Assembly: GCF_017874735.1 (NCBI RefSeq)
Contig: NZ_JAGGLV010000003.1
Location: forward strand, 372,001-436,000
From: Paenibacillus silagei
Lineage (GTDB): Bacteria; Bacillota; Bacilli; Paenibacillales; Paenibacillaceae
Length of the DNA stretch: 64,000 nt
Reading direction: 5' to 3'
In this document: piece after piece, positions 7,817 to 17,079 of the stretch
Numbering within the stretch: the stretch's first letter is position 1
Layout of the letters: each line of letters opens with the position of its first letter
Position numbers and translations under genes: made by a program
Notes under the pieces: generated by a model
The model's database searches: none
Told to the model about the DNA's origin: nothing
Seen by the model: only the letters and a program-made list of their open reading frames with translations

Positions 7817-9286
7817 ATGAAAAAATGTAGTTGGTTCCTCCTGTTGGCTGTCCTATTCTTATGCTTCCCGCTCAACGGGCGGGCCAGTGCCGCTGTGAAG
7901 ACAAGTCCGACCATAATACTGGACGGGCAAGCAATCCCTATGCAAAAGAAAGACAAAGTCGAATTGATCAACGGCAGTGTGATGGTTCCCTTGCGGATCA
8001 TTGCGGAGAATATGGGAATGGGGGTTCTCTGGAATCAACAGGTTGGAACCGTAACCATCCCGAAGGAATCCGGCAGTATAGTGCTGACGATCGGCCAAAA
8101 GAAAGCCCTGATCGATGGGGCCTCCCATTCGCTGGCCACCGCTCCCCGGAACCGTAACGGAACCACGCTGGTTCCGCTAAGGTTCATCAGCGAAGCCATG
8201 GGTGTCCAGGTGAGCTGGGACAACAGTCTCAAGGTGGTGGGCTTGACTTCAGCCCCGCTTCCGCTGGAGCAGCCGGCCATCACTCCTGCTCCGGCAAGCC
8301 CTGAAGTCCCGGACCAGCCGGTGCCCCTGCCCGCCGCAGCCGCGGCGACTTCCACCGTCCATAGTCTCAGCTTCAGCGATGACCGCCTGATGCTTGCTTT
8401 TACCGGCGATGTCCAGCCGTCTGTACATACCGGAAACGAACCGCTGCAGATTGTAGTGGAGCTGCCCCGAACGAACTTTTCCGCAGATTTCTTACAGACA
8501 GTATCGTGGGATAGCCGCACCCAATCCGGCGAGCAGACCGTTACCGGCGTTCCCAATGTCAACAAGCTGTATTACGGGCTATTCGAACCGGAAGCCGCCA
8601 CCTTGCGGGTTGTGATTGCGCTCTCTGCAGATACGAATTATACCAGTTACATCGAGGAGGATGCCGCCTCCCGGCTCCTGGTCGTCGATCTGAGCTCTGC
8701 CACAGCCGGATTGCCTCCGGCAGAGCCGGTCCAGCCGGGCAACGGGAAGAAGACCGTTGTTATTGATGCCGGCCATGGGGGTGCGGACCCGGGAACGATC
8801 GGCATTTCGAAGAAGCTGGAGAAAGATTTCAACCTTAGCGTCGCCTTGAAGGTGGAGCGCCTGCTGCTGCAGGAGCCGGCATTCAATGTTGTGATGACAC
8901 GCCGTGAGGATACCTATCCGCCCAACAAGCAGCGGGCAGAGATGGCCAATGAGCTGCAGGCCGATGCCTTCGTCTCCATCCATGGCAATTCTGTCACAGG
9001 GTCGCCCAAGGTGCGGGGAACCGAAACCTATTATTACAGCCAGGAGAGTAAAGCCTTCGCCGATATCATGCATCGGCATCTGCAAGGGACCACCGGCTTT
9101 CCGGACCGCAAGGTTAAATACAACAAATATATCGTATTGAAATATTCCAACATGCCCGCTACGCTGCTGGAGGTTGGTTTCTTGTCCAATGCCGCCGAGG
9201 AAGCCATCCTGTTCTCCGACGATTTCCAGAACCGGGTAGCGGCTGCTATCGTAGCGGGGCTGAAGGAATATTTTGGGATCGCTTGA
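7817..9286 (+). CDS. Secreted N-acetylmuramoyl-L-alanine amidase with copper-amine-oxidase-like and AMIN domains
   Basis: A 489-residue autolysin that should cut the bond between MurNAc and the stem peptide outside the cell. A signal peptide ends near residue 26 (ASA-AV). A copper amine oxidase-type N-terminal stalk domain (about 35-145) is followed by a Pro/Ala linker, an AMIN-like domain (about 183-275) and an Amidase_3 zinc domain (about 315-488). Zinc and catalytic motifs are visible: DAGHGG, the glutamate in KLEKDFN, SIHGN and LLEVGFLSN. There is no strong ribosome site before ATG 7817. A structured leader hairpin lies upstream. Likely roles are wall turnover, cell separation or sporulation. 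Confidence 0.93.
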   Translation: MKKCSWFLLLAVLFLCFPLNGRASAAVKTSPTIILDGQAIPMQKKDKVELINGSVMVPLRIIAENMGMGVLWNQQVGTVTIPKESGSIVLTIGQKKALIDGASHSLATAPRNRNGTTLVPLRFISEAMGVQVSWDNSLKVVGLTSAPLPLEQPAITPAPASPEVPDQPVPLPAAAAATSTVHSLSFSDDRLMLAFTGDVQPSVHTGNEPLQIVVELPRTNFSADFLQTVSWDSRTQSGEQTVTGVPNVNKLYYGLFEPEAATLRVVIALSADTNYTSYIEEDAASRLLVVDLSSATAGLPPAEPVQPGNGKKTVVIDAGHGGADPGTIGISKKLEKDFNLSVALKVERLLLQEPAFNVVMTRREDTYPPNKQRAEMANELQADAFVSIHGNSVTGSPKVRGTETYYYSQESKAFADIMHRHLQGTTGFPDRKVKYNKYIVLKYSNMPATLLEVGFLSNAAEEAILFSDDFQNRVAAAIVAGLKEYFGIA

Positions 9287-9334
9287 CCCCGTCTGTTCCT
9301 GCATTTATAGCTTTCAAGATCGCGGTCCGCTCCT

Positions 9335-9340
9335 TATAAT
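9335..9340 (+). promoter_or_regulatory. Candidate -10 box for the MFS gene
   Basis: A perfect TATAAT, 72 bases before the start. A weak TTTCAA (9312-9317) lies 17 bases further upstream as possible -35. Confidence 0.4.
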
Positions 9341-9411
9341 ATAGAGAGTGAAAGGAGAACCCCGCCTTAAGAAGCTGAGCGTATTTTATCGATAAATAGG
9401 GGGTTAAACGA

Positions 9412-10653
9412 TTGAATCAGCATGACCAAAGCGCAAATTCAGCAAGCCTGTTCCGTAATCGCTTTCTGCAGACGATTTTATTATCCAGCGTGCTGCTGCA
9501 GATCGGGATCTGGGTGCGTAATTTCGCGATTCTGCTCTATGTTGCGGAGCGGACCAATAATGATCCCTACGCCATTTCGCTGATCAGCGTAGCTGAATTT
9601 GCACCTATCTTTGTTTTTTCCTTCATTGGAGGAACCTTTGCGGACCGGTGGCGCCCGAAGCGGACGATGATCTGGTGCGATTCCCTGTCTGCGGTATCGG
9701 TGTTCGCCGTTCTGCTCAGCATTCACTTCGGCTCGTGGGAATCCGTGTATCTGGTCGCCTTCATCTCGGCCATTCTGTCGCAGTTCTCCCAGCCTTCCAG
9801 TATGCGGTTATTTAAGTTCCATGTACCGGAGGAACAGCTGCAGCAGGGGATGGCGCTCTTCCAATCGCTGATGGCCATCTTTATGGTTCTCGGACCGATG
9901 TTAGGCACTTTCGTATACAGCACCTTCGGCCTTGAGATCTCCATTGCCGTAATGGGCGTTGCTTTTCTGCTGTCGGCGCTCGTGCTTATTCGTCTGCCGG
10001 AGGATCATATGGAAGCCGGGACAGTTGCGGCGAAAGGGCAATTCCGTAAGGACTTCACCGAAGGCTTCCGGTATGTCTGGCAGAGCCAGGTGCTGCGGAT
10101 GCTCGGACTTGCGTTTGTACTGGCGGGACTTGCCGTGGGCGCAGCCCAGGCACTGAATCTGTTCATCGTTACAGAGCGGCTTGGCCGAAGCAAGGAGTTC
10201 CTGCAATACATGCTTATGGTCAACGGTGCAGCCATGCTGATCGGGGGAGGGCTCGTAGCCGCCTTCGCCAAAAAAGTTCCGCCCCAGCTGCTGCTCGCCA
10301 TGGGGATGCTGGCAGGTGCCGTATGTACGACCATTGTCGGGTTCTCGACAAGCATTCCGCTCACGCTGACCATCCAGTTCCTGAACGGGCTGATGTTCCC
10401 TTGTATTCATATCGGGATCAGTACGATGATTCTGAGATGGTCTAATAGCTCCATTGTCGGCCGGGTCAACGGGGTGCTGAATCCGATGTTCGTCGGGATG
10501 ATGGTGGTGTCTATGTCTTTCTCGGGTGCGCTGAAGAGCGCTTTGCCGCTTAGTACCATTTACAGCGGAGCCGGACTCCTGTTCCTCCTGGGTGCACTTA
10601 TGATGTTACCGATCATGAAGCATAAGGCGCCGGATCAGGCGCAGGCTGCCTAG
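9412..10653 (+). CDS. MFS transporter, MFS_3 (EntS/MefA-like) efflux family
   Basis: 413 residues with about 12 predicted membrane helices. The helix 2-3 loop carries a GGTFADRWRPKRTMIW signature typical of the major facilitator superfamily, and the overall pattern fits the EntS/macrolide-exporter subgroup. It should export a small molecule using the proton gradient. The start is a TTG at 9412 behind AGGGGG. No in-frame ATG precedes the first helix. It ends at a perfect 10-bp terminator and is monocistronic. The substrate is unknown. Confidence 0.88.
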   Translation: MNQHDQSANSASLFRNRFLQTILLSSVLLQIGIWVRNFAILLYVAERTNNDPYAISLISVAEFAPIFVFSFIGGTFADRWRPKRTMIWCDSLSAVSVFAVLLSIHFGSWESVYLVAFISAILSQFSQPSSMRLFKFHVPEEQLQQGMALFQSLMAIFMVLGPMLGTFVYSTFGLEISIAVMGVAFLLSALVLIRLPEDHMEAGTVAAKGQFRKDFTEGFRYVWQSQVLRMLGLAFVLAGLAVGAAQALNLFIVTERLGRSKEFLQYMLMVNGAAMLIGGGLVAAFAKKVPPQLLLAMGMLAGAVCTTIVGFSTSIPLTLTIQFLNGLMFPCIHIGISTMILRWSNSSIVGRVNGVLNPMFVGMMVVSMSFSGALKSALPLSTIYSGAGLLFLLGALMMLPIMKHKAPDQAQAA

Positions 10654-10676
10654 TATTAATTTAATGATTTCTTTAT

Positions 10677-10703
10677 AGGTACTCTTAATAAGAGTACCTT
10701 TTT
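10677..10703 (+). terminator. Rho-independent terminator after the MFS gene
   Basis: AGGTACTCTT (10677-10686) pairs perfectly with AAGAGTACCT (10690-10699) over a 3-base loop, then a T run. Confidence 0.92.
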
Positions 10704-10736
10704 ATACATAACAGGCTACAACGGAGGCCCTTAAAT

Positions 10737-11423
10737 ATGACACAAATATTGCTGGTTGAAGACGATCCGGCCATTGCGCGAAACCTGGTGCTGCTGCTTC
10801 ACTCGGAGGGGTTCACTGTCACGCACGCGCCTACGCGCAAGGAAGCAACGGCTGCGCTTGACGGATATATGTTTGACCTGGCGCTGATTGATATCTCATT
10901 GCCGGACGGCAATGGCTTTACGGTATGCACGGAGATCAAGGAGGAGCAGGACATTCCCGTCATCTTCCTGACGGCTTCGGGCGACGAGGCGAGTGTGGTG
11001 ACGGGGCTGAATATGGGGGCGGACGACTACATCACCAAGCCGTTCCGGCCACGGGAGCTGATCGCGCGGATGGGCACGGCTCTGCGAAAAAGCGGGCGCT
11101 CCGGGTCTACTTTTGATCTCGGCGGGCTGCATGTTGATCCGGCCAGCGGAGTTGTGAAAAAAAACGGCCGGGAGGTATTCCTCTCCGCGCTGGAATACCG
11201 GCTGCTGCTCGTATTTGTGAACAATCCCAGAACCATTATTACACGGGGCAGACTGCTGGATGAATTGTGGGACGCAGCGGGCGAATTTGTTAATGACAAT
11301 ACGCTGACTGTATATATCAAGCGCTTGCGGGAGAAGATCGAGTGCGATCCGGCAAGCCCGAAGATCATCCTGACGGTGCGGGGGACGGGATACCGGCTGG
11401 GGGGCAGCGATGCTGCGCAATAG
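10737..11423 (+). CDS. Response regulator, OmpR family
   Basis: 228 residues. The receiver domain (about 1-115) has D9/D10, phospho-acceptor D52 in LIDISLP, T in FLTAS and K in ITKPF. The winged-helix DNA-binding domain spans about 130-222 (LSALEYRLLLVFVNNP, DNTLTVYIKRLREKI, VRGTGYRL). It overlaps the kinase gene by 14 bases, and the ABC transporter genes follow, so it probably controls them in response to an envelope signal. GGAGG lies upstream of ATG 10737. Confidence 0.93.
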   Translation: MTQILLVEDDPAIARNLVLLLHSEGFTVTHAPTRKEATAALDGYMFDLALIDISLPDGNGFTVCTEIKEEQDIPVIFLTASGDEASVVTGLNMGADDYITKPFRPRELIARMGTALRKSGRSGSTFDLGGLHVDPASGVVKKNGREVFLSALEYRLLLVFVNNPRTIITRGRLLDELWDAAGEFVNDNTLTVYIKRLREKIECDPASPKIILTVRGTGYRLGGSDAAQ

Positions 11424-12399
11424 AGAGGTCCGGCAGTTTGCCGTGGTGTTCGTCCTCCTCGCCGCCGCCGCTGTAACGGCTGGATTCGTCATGAACACGG
11501 CAGCGGGCGTCCTGGCCATAGGCTGCACTGCTACTTTTGGCACAGCGTTCGTTGGATTTACCCGTGCCAGATACAGGAGCCTGGCGAGATTGTCCGATGA
11601 AATTGACCGGGTGCTGCATAATGCGGACCATCTGTTCATCGCTGATTCGGAAGAGGGCGAGTTATCCATCTTACATAGCGAGATTACCAAAATGACGCAG
11701 CGCATCCGCGATCAGAACCGCGAGCTGATTAAGGAAAAGGGCCATCTTGCCGATTCCCTGGCTGACATCGCCCACCAGCTCCGTACCCCGCTCACCTCGG
11801 TGAACCTGATTATGACGCTGCTTGCGAATAGTCCTGCGGAAGACGAGCGGAAAGCTTTTATACGGGAGACCGAGGAACTGCTGATGCAGATGGATTGGCT
11901 GATTACCTCTCTGCTCAGGCTATCCCGCCTGGATGCGGGTATTGTTGTATTTCAAAGCGGGCCTATCGCCGTTAACGACCTGCTCCGCACCGCTGTTCGT
12001 CCGTTCCTGATCCAGATGGAGCTGCGCAATGTAGACTTAAGGATCGATTGCCCTTCAGGAGTAGTGATCCAAGGCGATCCGGCCTGGCTTCCGGAAGCGA
12101 TCCAGAATATCCTGAAGAATTGCCTGGAAAGCGCAGGGGAGAACGGGATGATTGAGCTGGTCTGCACAGACAATCCGCTGTATACCGAGCTGATAGTACA
12201 TGACAACGGCCCGGGCTTCAGCAAGGAAGAAATCCCCCGGCTGTTCGACCGCTACTATCGCGGCAGTAACCCTAATCATGCAGGGTACGGAATCGGACTT
12301 GCCCTCTGCAAAATGATTATCACCCGGCAGGGAGGTACCGTTACCGCACATAATCACCCGCAAGGCGGTGCGCTCTTCAGGCTTCGTTTCCCTAAGTGA
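11410..12399 (+). CDS. Sensor histidine kinase with two short membrane helices
   Basis: 329 residues. Two membrane helices close to the N-terminus (about 9-27 and 31-50) are separated by only a few residues, so there is almost no extracellular sensor. This resembles intramembrane-sensing kinases of the BceS kind, which receive their signal from a partner ABC transporter. The HisKA box ADIAHQLRTPL has phospho-acceptor H122. The ATPase domain shows N (IQNILKNCLESA), G1 (DNGPGF), F and G2 (GYGIGLALCK) boxes. Its stop is 82 bases before the ABC ATPase gene. Confidence 0.92.
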   Translation: MLRNREVRQFAVVFVLLAAAAVTAGFVMNTAAGVLAIGCTATFGTAFVGFTRARYRSLARLSDEIDRVLHNADHLFIADSEEGELSILHSEITKMTQRIRDQNRELIKEKGHLADSLADIAHQLRTPLTSVNLIMTLLANSPAEDERKAFIRETEELLMQMDWLITSLLRLSRLDAGIVVFQSGPIAVNDLLRTAVRPFLIQMELRNVDLRIDCPSGVVIQGDPAWLPEAIQNILKNCLESAGENGMIELVCTDNPLYTELIVHDNGPGFSKEEIPRLFDRYYRGSNPNHAGYGIGLALCKMIITRQGGTVTAHNHPQGGALFRLRFPK

Positions 12400-12481
12400 C
12401 GGATCTCTCACCTGAAAGTCACAGAGATGTAAGCTTACGGCTCTATGATAGGGATAGATCAGGTGAAGGGAGAATTGCAGC

Positions 12482-13165
12482 ATGGAGTTTTTGAGAATTG
12501 ACAAGCTGAGCAAGGTCTACGGGAAGGGAGATAACCGGGTTACAGCGCTGGACGAAGTGTCTCTGACGATTGAGAAGGGGGAGTTCACGGCGATCATCGG
12601 CTCCTCCGGCTCCGGGAAGTCTACCTTGCTTCACATCATCGGCGGAGTCGATGTGCCGACAAGCGGCAACGTTTATCTGGACGGACAGGATGTATATGCG
12701 CAGAGCAATGACAAACTGGCGATCTTCCGCAGGCGGCAGGTCGGGCTGATCTACCAGTTCCACAATCTGATTCCCACGCTGGATGTGGTGGAGAATATCA
12801 CCTTGCCGATTCTGATGGACAAACGCAAGGTCAACGAGGAGCGGCTGAACGATTTGCTTGAGCTGCTGGGGCTGACGGACCGGAGAACGCATCTGCCAAA
12901 TCAGCTCTCGGGCGGACAGCAGCAGCGGGTATCCATCGGACGCGCACTGATGAATGCCCCGGCGGTCATGCTGGCGGATGAACCCACAGGCAGTCTGGAC
13001 AGCCGGAATGGACATGAGATTATTAATCTGCTGAAATTAAGTAATCAGAAGTATAGGCAGACCCTACTCATCGTTACGCATGACGAGAATATTGCCCTCC
13101 AGGCAGACCGGATTATCGGCATCTCAGACGGCCGGGTTGTGCGGGACGAACGGGTACGGCCATGA
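12482..13165 (+). CDS. ABC transporter ATP-binding protein, MacB/LolD/BceA type
   Basis: 227 residues, the energy-coupling subunit of the FtsX-type permease that follows and overlaps by 4 bases. It has Walker [11 protein letters not shown]-loop YQFHNLIP, signature LSGGQQQR, Walker [13 protein letters not shown] and the H-loop VTHDE. This group drives mechanotransmission or removal of antimicrobial peptides and lipids rather than solute import. The adjacent kinase and regulator support a resistance or envelope-stress role, by analogy. Confidence 0.94.
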   Translation: MEFLRIDKLSKVYGKGDNRVTALDEVSLTIEKGEFTAIIGSSGSGKSTLLHIIGGVDVPTSGNVYLDGQDVYAQSNDKLAIFRRRQVGLIYQFHNLIPTLDVVENITLPILMDKRKVNEERLNDLLELLGLTDRRTHLPNQLSGGQQQRVSIGRALMNAPAVMLADEPTGSLDSRNGHEIINLLKLSNQKYRQTLLIVTHDENIALQADRIIGISDGRVVRDERVRP

Positions 13166-15825
13166 ATATTTTCAATAAGGTTACCCTCCAGAGCCTCAAA
13201 AAAAGCCGCACGCGGACCATTGTAACGATTATCGGAGTAATCCTATCCACTGCTATGATCACTGCTGTCTCCACCTTCGCCGTATCCTTGCAGAGCTATA
13301 TGATCAAGGGCTCCATTGCCAAATACGGCGGCTGGCACATCGGGTTCCCGGCGGTGGATTCCTCCTTCCTGCAGGAACGGACACACGATCAGGCCGTAGC
13401 CCGTACAGCATCCTTCGAAAATATTGGCTATGCGGCACTTAGCGGCGGCAAGAACCCGGATAAGCCTTATCTGTTCATTGCTGGCGTAAGTGAAGACGAA
13501 GCTTCCCCCGGTACCCTGCCCGTCACTCTGGTCTCCGGCCGAATGCCGGATAACAGCAGTGAGATTCTAGTCCCGTCACATCTGGCGGCGAACGGCGGGA
13601 TCAAGTTCGCGGAAGGCGACATGCTCACACTGGCTGTGGGAGACCGGATGAACGGCAACCAGCGGCTGAACCAGCATGATGCCTATCAGGCGGATAAGGC
13701 CGCTGAAGTTTTGGTGCCCCGTGCAGAGCGAACCTATAAGGTCGTCGGAATCTGCGCAAGGCCTGCTTTTGAGGAATCCACTGCACCAGGCTATACCCTG
13801 ATTACCAGAGCCGATCCGTCAGAGCGGGCGGACAGCTTCAGCTTATATGTTACCCTGAAGCATCCGCGTGAAGTGAAGGCTTACGCAAGCAGCACCGCTT
13901 CAGGCCATGCTTACATCTACAACGATAATGTGCTGCGCTTCATGGGCGTCTCAAGCAGCGGGTTGCTAACTGCTCTACTGTACACGGTTGGTGGGATCGT
14001 CGCTTTTATTATTGTGGCCGGTTCGATCTTCATGATCTACAACGCCTTCACCATCTCCCTGAATGAGCGCACACGCCAGTTTGGCATTCTCTCATCGGTG
14101 GGAGCCACAGCGAAGCAGCTGCGTAACTCTGTGCTGTTCGAAGGTCTGTGTATTGGTGCGGCCGGAATACCGGCTGGCATTCTCTTGGGAATAGGCAGCA
14201 TGGGACTTGTGCTAATGGCCGTATCCAGGAACTTCGGGAATATTCTCTATTCCGGTGTACCGCTGAGCTTGAAAGTGTCTGTTCCGGCCATTGTGTGTGC
14301 GGCAGCGCTAAGTATGGTTACGATTCTGATCTCGGCCTACATTCCGGCCAGGAAGGCGGCAGGCACTCCCGTGATGGAGAGTATCCGCCAGACGAACGAG
14401 GTCAAGGTTGAAGCCAAGGCCGTGAAGACGTCCAGCCGGGCGCAGCGTATCTACGGTCTCGAAGGCACCCTTGCACTTAAGAATTTCAAAAGAAACAAGA
14501 AACGCTACCGCAGCATTGTGCTGTCGCTCATGTTAAGCGTCGTGCTGTTTATATCGGCCAGCGCTTTTGTCACTGATTTGAAGCAGATGTCGGAACAGGC
14601 AGTAGCGTTCACCACCTATGATATCGGCTTCGCCACACCAACTATGAAAGACAGTGAAATGCTGGCGCTCTACGACAAGCTCAGAACCGCAGGCGGCATC
14701 TATGAGAGCTCTTACCAGACGCTGCTGAAAGTGACGGGGACAGCCCAGGCAAGCGAGCTCTCGGATGCCTATTGGGGCACAGAGGGGGACTCGGGGAAAG
14801 CAGTCAATGATGGAAAAGCAGGAAATGCAGGAAAAACAGGTGCTCCTTCGCCGGGCCGGTCGGATGAGCAGGCAACGCTGCCCGTAGATCTGCAATTTCT
14901 GGATGACAGCGCTTATCTGAAGATTCTCGAAGGGCTGGGCTTGTCCGCAGCGGAATATACAGGTCCGGACGCCAAGTTCCTCGCCGTTGCCAAATCGATG
15001 AGTCCTGCCGACGATAAGCGGCTGAAGGAGGCTGACGAGTTCCGTAATTTGTTCAAGCGTTCATCCTCTACCCTGACCATTGCCCCCGAATCAGAGGGAG
15101 GGTCGAAGATTGGGCAGGGGCATGACGTAACGGTTACGTTCGTAGAGACTGTACCGCCGGATACCCTGCCAGTTACAGGAAGCCCCGCCTCTAGTCAACC
15201 GTTCTTCTTCCGGATAATCGCTCCTTATTCACTCATCGGCAAGTTTGAGACGGCGGACAGTCCGCCGGCAGTGAAGGGCCTGACCTTTCGTTCCAAGCAT
15301 CCGGCACAGTCGGTCGCGGAGATGGAGAAGACGATCCAGGGTGCGCAAATTACGGATGAATATAAGCTGTATAATGTGTATGCGATGATGGATGAGAGCC
15401 GCAATACGATATTCATCATCAACGTGTTCGCCTATACCTTCATTATCATGATCTCGCTGATCGCGATTGCCAATGTGTTCAACACGATCTCGACGAACAT
15501 CAAGCTGCGCCGCCGGGAGCTTGCGATGCTCCGCTCTATAGGGATGTCCGACCGCAATTTCCAGCGGATGATGAATTTCGAGTGTGCCTTCTATGGCATG
15601 AGGGCGCTCTTGTTCGGGCTTCCCATTGGGTTGGCCTCCTCCTGGCTGATCTACCGGGGCATGCTCATCGGCGGGGCGGACCAGATTGACTATGTCTTCC
15701 CTTGGATCAGCATCGAAATCAGCGTGTTCAGCGTGCTCCTGATCGTATTCGTCACCATGCTGTATTCGGTCAGCACAATCAAGCGGGAGAATATCATTGA
15801 TGCGCTGCGGGATGATATGACTTAG
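13162..15825 (+). CDS. ABC transporter permease with two FtsX domains
   Basis: 887 residues. A first membrane helix (about 18-40) is followed by a large outer domain (about 45-270), three helices with an FtsX core (about 270-400), a basic linker, another helix (about 450-470), a second outer domain (about 475-745) and a terminal FtsX core (about 750-880). The second outer domain contains a low-complexity Gly/Lys/Asn insert (about 535-570). BceB-type permeases are shorter (about 650) with one outer domain, so this is a duplicated-FtsX architecture. It works with the ATPase at 12482 and probably signals to the kinase at 11410. Confidence 0.9.
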   Translation: MNIFNKVTLQSLKKSRTRTIVTIIGVILSTAMITAVSTFAVSLQSYMIKGSIAKYGGWHIGFPAVDSSFLQERTHDQAVARTASFENIGYAALSGGKNPDKPYLFIAGVSEDEASPGTLPVTLVSGRMPDNSSEILVPSHLAANGGIKFAEGDMLTLAVGDRMNGNQRLNQHDAYQADKAAEVLVPRAERTYKVVGICARPAFEESTAPGYTLITRADPSERADSFSLYVTLKHPREVKAYASSTASGHAYIYNDNVLRFMGVSSSGLLTALLYTVGGIVAFIIVAGSIFMIYNAFTISLNERTRQFGILSSVGATAKQLRNSVLFEGLCIGAAGIPAGILLGIGSMGLVLMAVSRNFGNILYSGVPLSLKVSVPAIVCAAALSMVTILISAYIPARKAAGTPVMESIRQTNEVKVEAKAVKTSSRAQRIYGLEGTLALKNFKRNKKRYRSIVLSLMLSVVLFISASAFVTDLKQMSEQAVAFTTYDIGFATPTMKDSEMLALYDKLRTAGGIYESSYQTLLKVTGTAQASELSDAYWGTEGDSGKAVNDGKAGNAGKTGAPSPGRSDEQATLPVDLQFLDDSAYLKILEGLGLSAAEYTGPDAKFLAVAKSMSPADDKRLKEADEFRNLFKRSSSTLTIAPESEGGSKIGQGHDVTVTFVETVPPDTLPVTGSPASSQPFFFRIIAPYSLIGKFETADSPPAVKGLTFRSKHPAQSVAEMEKTIQGAQITDEYKLYNVYAMMDESRNTIFIINVFAYTFIIMISLIAIANVFNTISTNIKLRRRELAMLRSIGMSDRNFQRMMNFECAFYGMRALLFGLPIGLASSWLIYRGMLIGGADQIDYVFPWISIEISVFSVLLIVFVTMLYSVSTIKRENIIDALRDDMT

Positions 15826-15846
15826 GCGATCCCATCGATCCCAAGC

Positions 15847-15876
15847 TTGACCCTGACGTATACTGGAGGGTTTACA
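15847..15876 (+). promoter_or_regulatory. Candidate promoter for the CPBP protease gene
   Basis: TTGACC (15847-15852) and TTTACA (15871-15876) with 18-base spacing, just before the AGGAGGG ribosome site of the next gene. Confidence 0.35.
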
Positions 15877-15898
15877 ATGGGGGCAGGAGGGATGCACA

Positions 15899-16783
15899 AT
15901 GGATAGAATAACACTACCTGCAAGACACAACGATGGCCGGGGATCAGCCCGCAGCTGGCTGGCGATTACAGTGCTTGGGTGGCTGGCCATGACGCTGGGT
16001 CTGTTCACGGCTACGGTTGCCGGGAACGCCGTTCGTGCTTCTGGCGGGGCGGACAACACCATTGCTGTCGTCCAGGCTATGACCGCAGCGCTGCTTATTG
16101 TGCCCGCGGTCTATCTGATTCAGCGCCGGTTCCGCCTGACCGCCAGACTGCTGCCCTTGACACCGGCTGCGTTCCTGCATATGCTGGGCGGTGCAGCGTC
16201 AGCCTTGCTGATGGGTGGACTGGGCTTCATAATTACGGGTGCGCTGGGCTGGACCACCATTACAGCCTGGCATTTCTCTATGGACCTGCTGCTGGCTGTA
16301 GCCTTCAATACATGTATTGCCTTCCTGTACGAGGCGCTGCCGGAGGAATTGTCAATGAGAGGGATTGTATACAGCGGCTTACGGCTGCGCCTGCCTGCCT
16401 TCGCAGCTTACGGCGCTCAGGTGCTGCTGTTTGTGCTGGTGCCGGTTACGGTGAACCAGCTGCAAGCCTGGAGCGGAATAGGCCGCGGAAGCAGCATTAA
16501 CGCAGAATATGTGATTATGCTGTTATGTTATGGCACGATGCTTCAGCTATGGCGCAGCTTGACCGGATCACTGTGGGCTTCCATCGGCTTTCATGTGGCC
16601 TATCTGGAAATTGCGCGGTTCGTTATCCTGCAGCAGGATCGGCGCTTGCTGACATACACTGAGCTGGAGACAGGGACCGGTCCCGTTGTGATCCAGTTTG
16701 GTATAATCATTGTCGGCAGCGCTGTGCTGCTGGTACTGCTCAATCTGTGGCGCCGGCGGCGTCTGCGGACAGCCTCGCAGTAA
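15899..16783 (+). CDS. CPBP (CAAX/Abi) family intramembrane metalloprotease
   Basis: 294 residues, about eight membrane helices. The glutamate motif appears as EALPEELSMRG (EE-xxx-R) near residue 145, and a histidine motif GFHVAYLEI follows near 226. Family members cleave prenylated or membrane proteins, or protect against bacteriocins. It follows the FtsX transporter by 73 bases, with its own weak promoter-like boxes, and may belong to the same resistance module. Ends at a hairpin. Confidence 0.82.
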   Translation: MDRITLPARHNDGRGSARSWLAITVLGWLAMTLGLFTATVAGNAVRASGGADNTIAVVQAMTAALLIVPAVYLIQRRFRLTARLLPLTPAAFLHMLGGAASALLMGGLGFIITGALGWTTITAWHFSMDLLLAVAFNTCIAFLYEALPEELSMRGIVYSGLRLRLPAFAAYGAQVLLFVLVPVTVNQLQAWSGIGRGSSINAEYVIMLLCYGTMLQLWRSLTGSLWASIGFHVAYLEIARFVILQQDRRLLTYTELETGTGPVVIQFGIIIVGSAVLLVLLNLWRRRRLRTASQ

Positions 16784-16787
16784 TAAA

Positions 16788-16822
16788 CCATCATCCGGGC
16801 ATGCCAATGCCGGATGATTTAC
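16788..16822 (+). terminator. Probable terminator after the CPBP gene
   Basis: ATCATCCGG (16790-16798) pairs with CCGGATGAT (16810-16818). The T run is short (TTT). Confidence 0.55.
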
Positions 16823-16838
16823 TGTGCCAAACCTTCTA

Positions 16839-17048
16839 TATAAGAAGCACTAAAGTAATAAACTAAAAGAAAAAGAAGCGGAGGGGAAATTTGGAACTGT
16901 AGGAGCGTCAGCGACCGCCTTTAGGTTTGGATTTCTACCGCATTCAGCGGTATAAATTAGGAAATCCAAACCTAACAGCGGCCGGAAGTCCAAATGTTCA
17001 CCGCAGTGACGATGAAGCTTCAAGTTCAACTCTTAAGTGCTTCTTATA
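16839..17048. repeat. 210-bp foldback (MITE-like) element with nested inverted repeats
   Basis: The outer 13-bp arms TATAAGAAGCACT (16839-16851) and its complement (17036-17048) are perfect. A central perfect 15-bp stem TTAGGTTTGGATTTC (16921-16935) pairs with 16961-16975 and holds a further TACCGC/GCGGTA hairpin (16936-16952). Between these, shorter complementary patches (ATTTGGA, CCGC, GAAGC) make most of the element self-complementary. No ORF lies within. It fills the space between the CPBP gene and merR and ends 32 bases before the merR start. Confidence 0.8.
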
Positions 17049-17079
17049 GCCAATAATATTCCTATTTGGAGGGAAGCCG

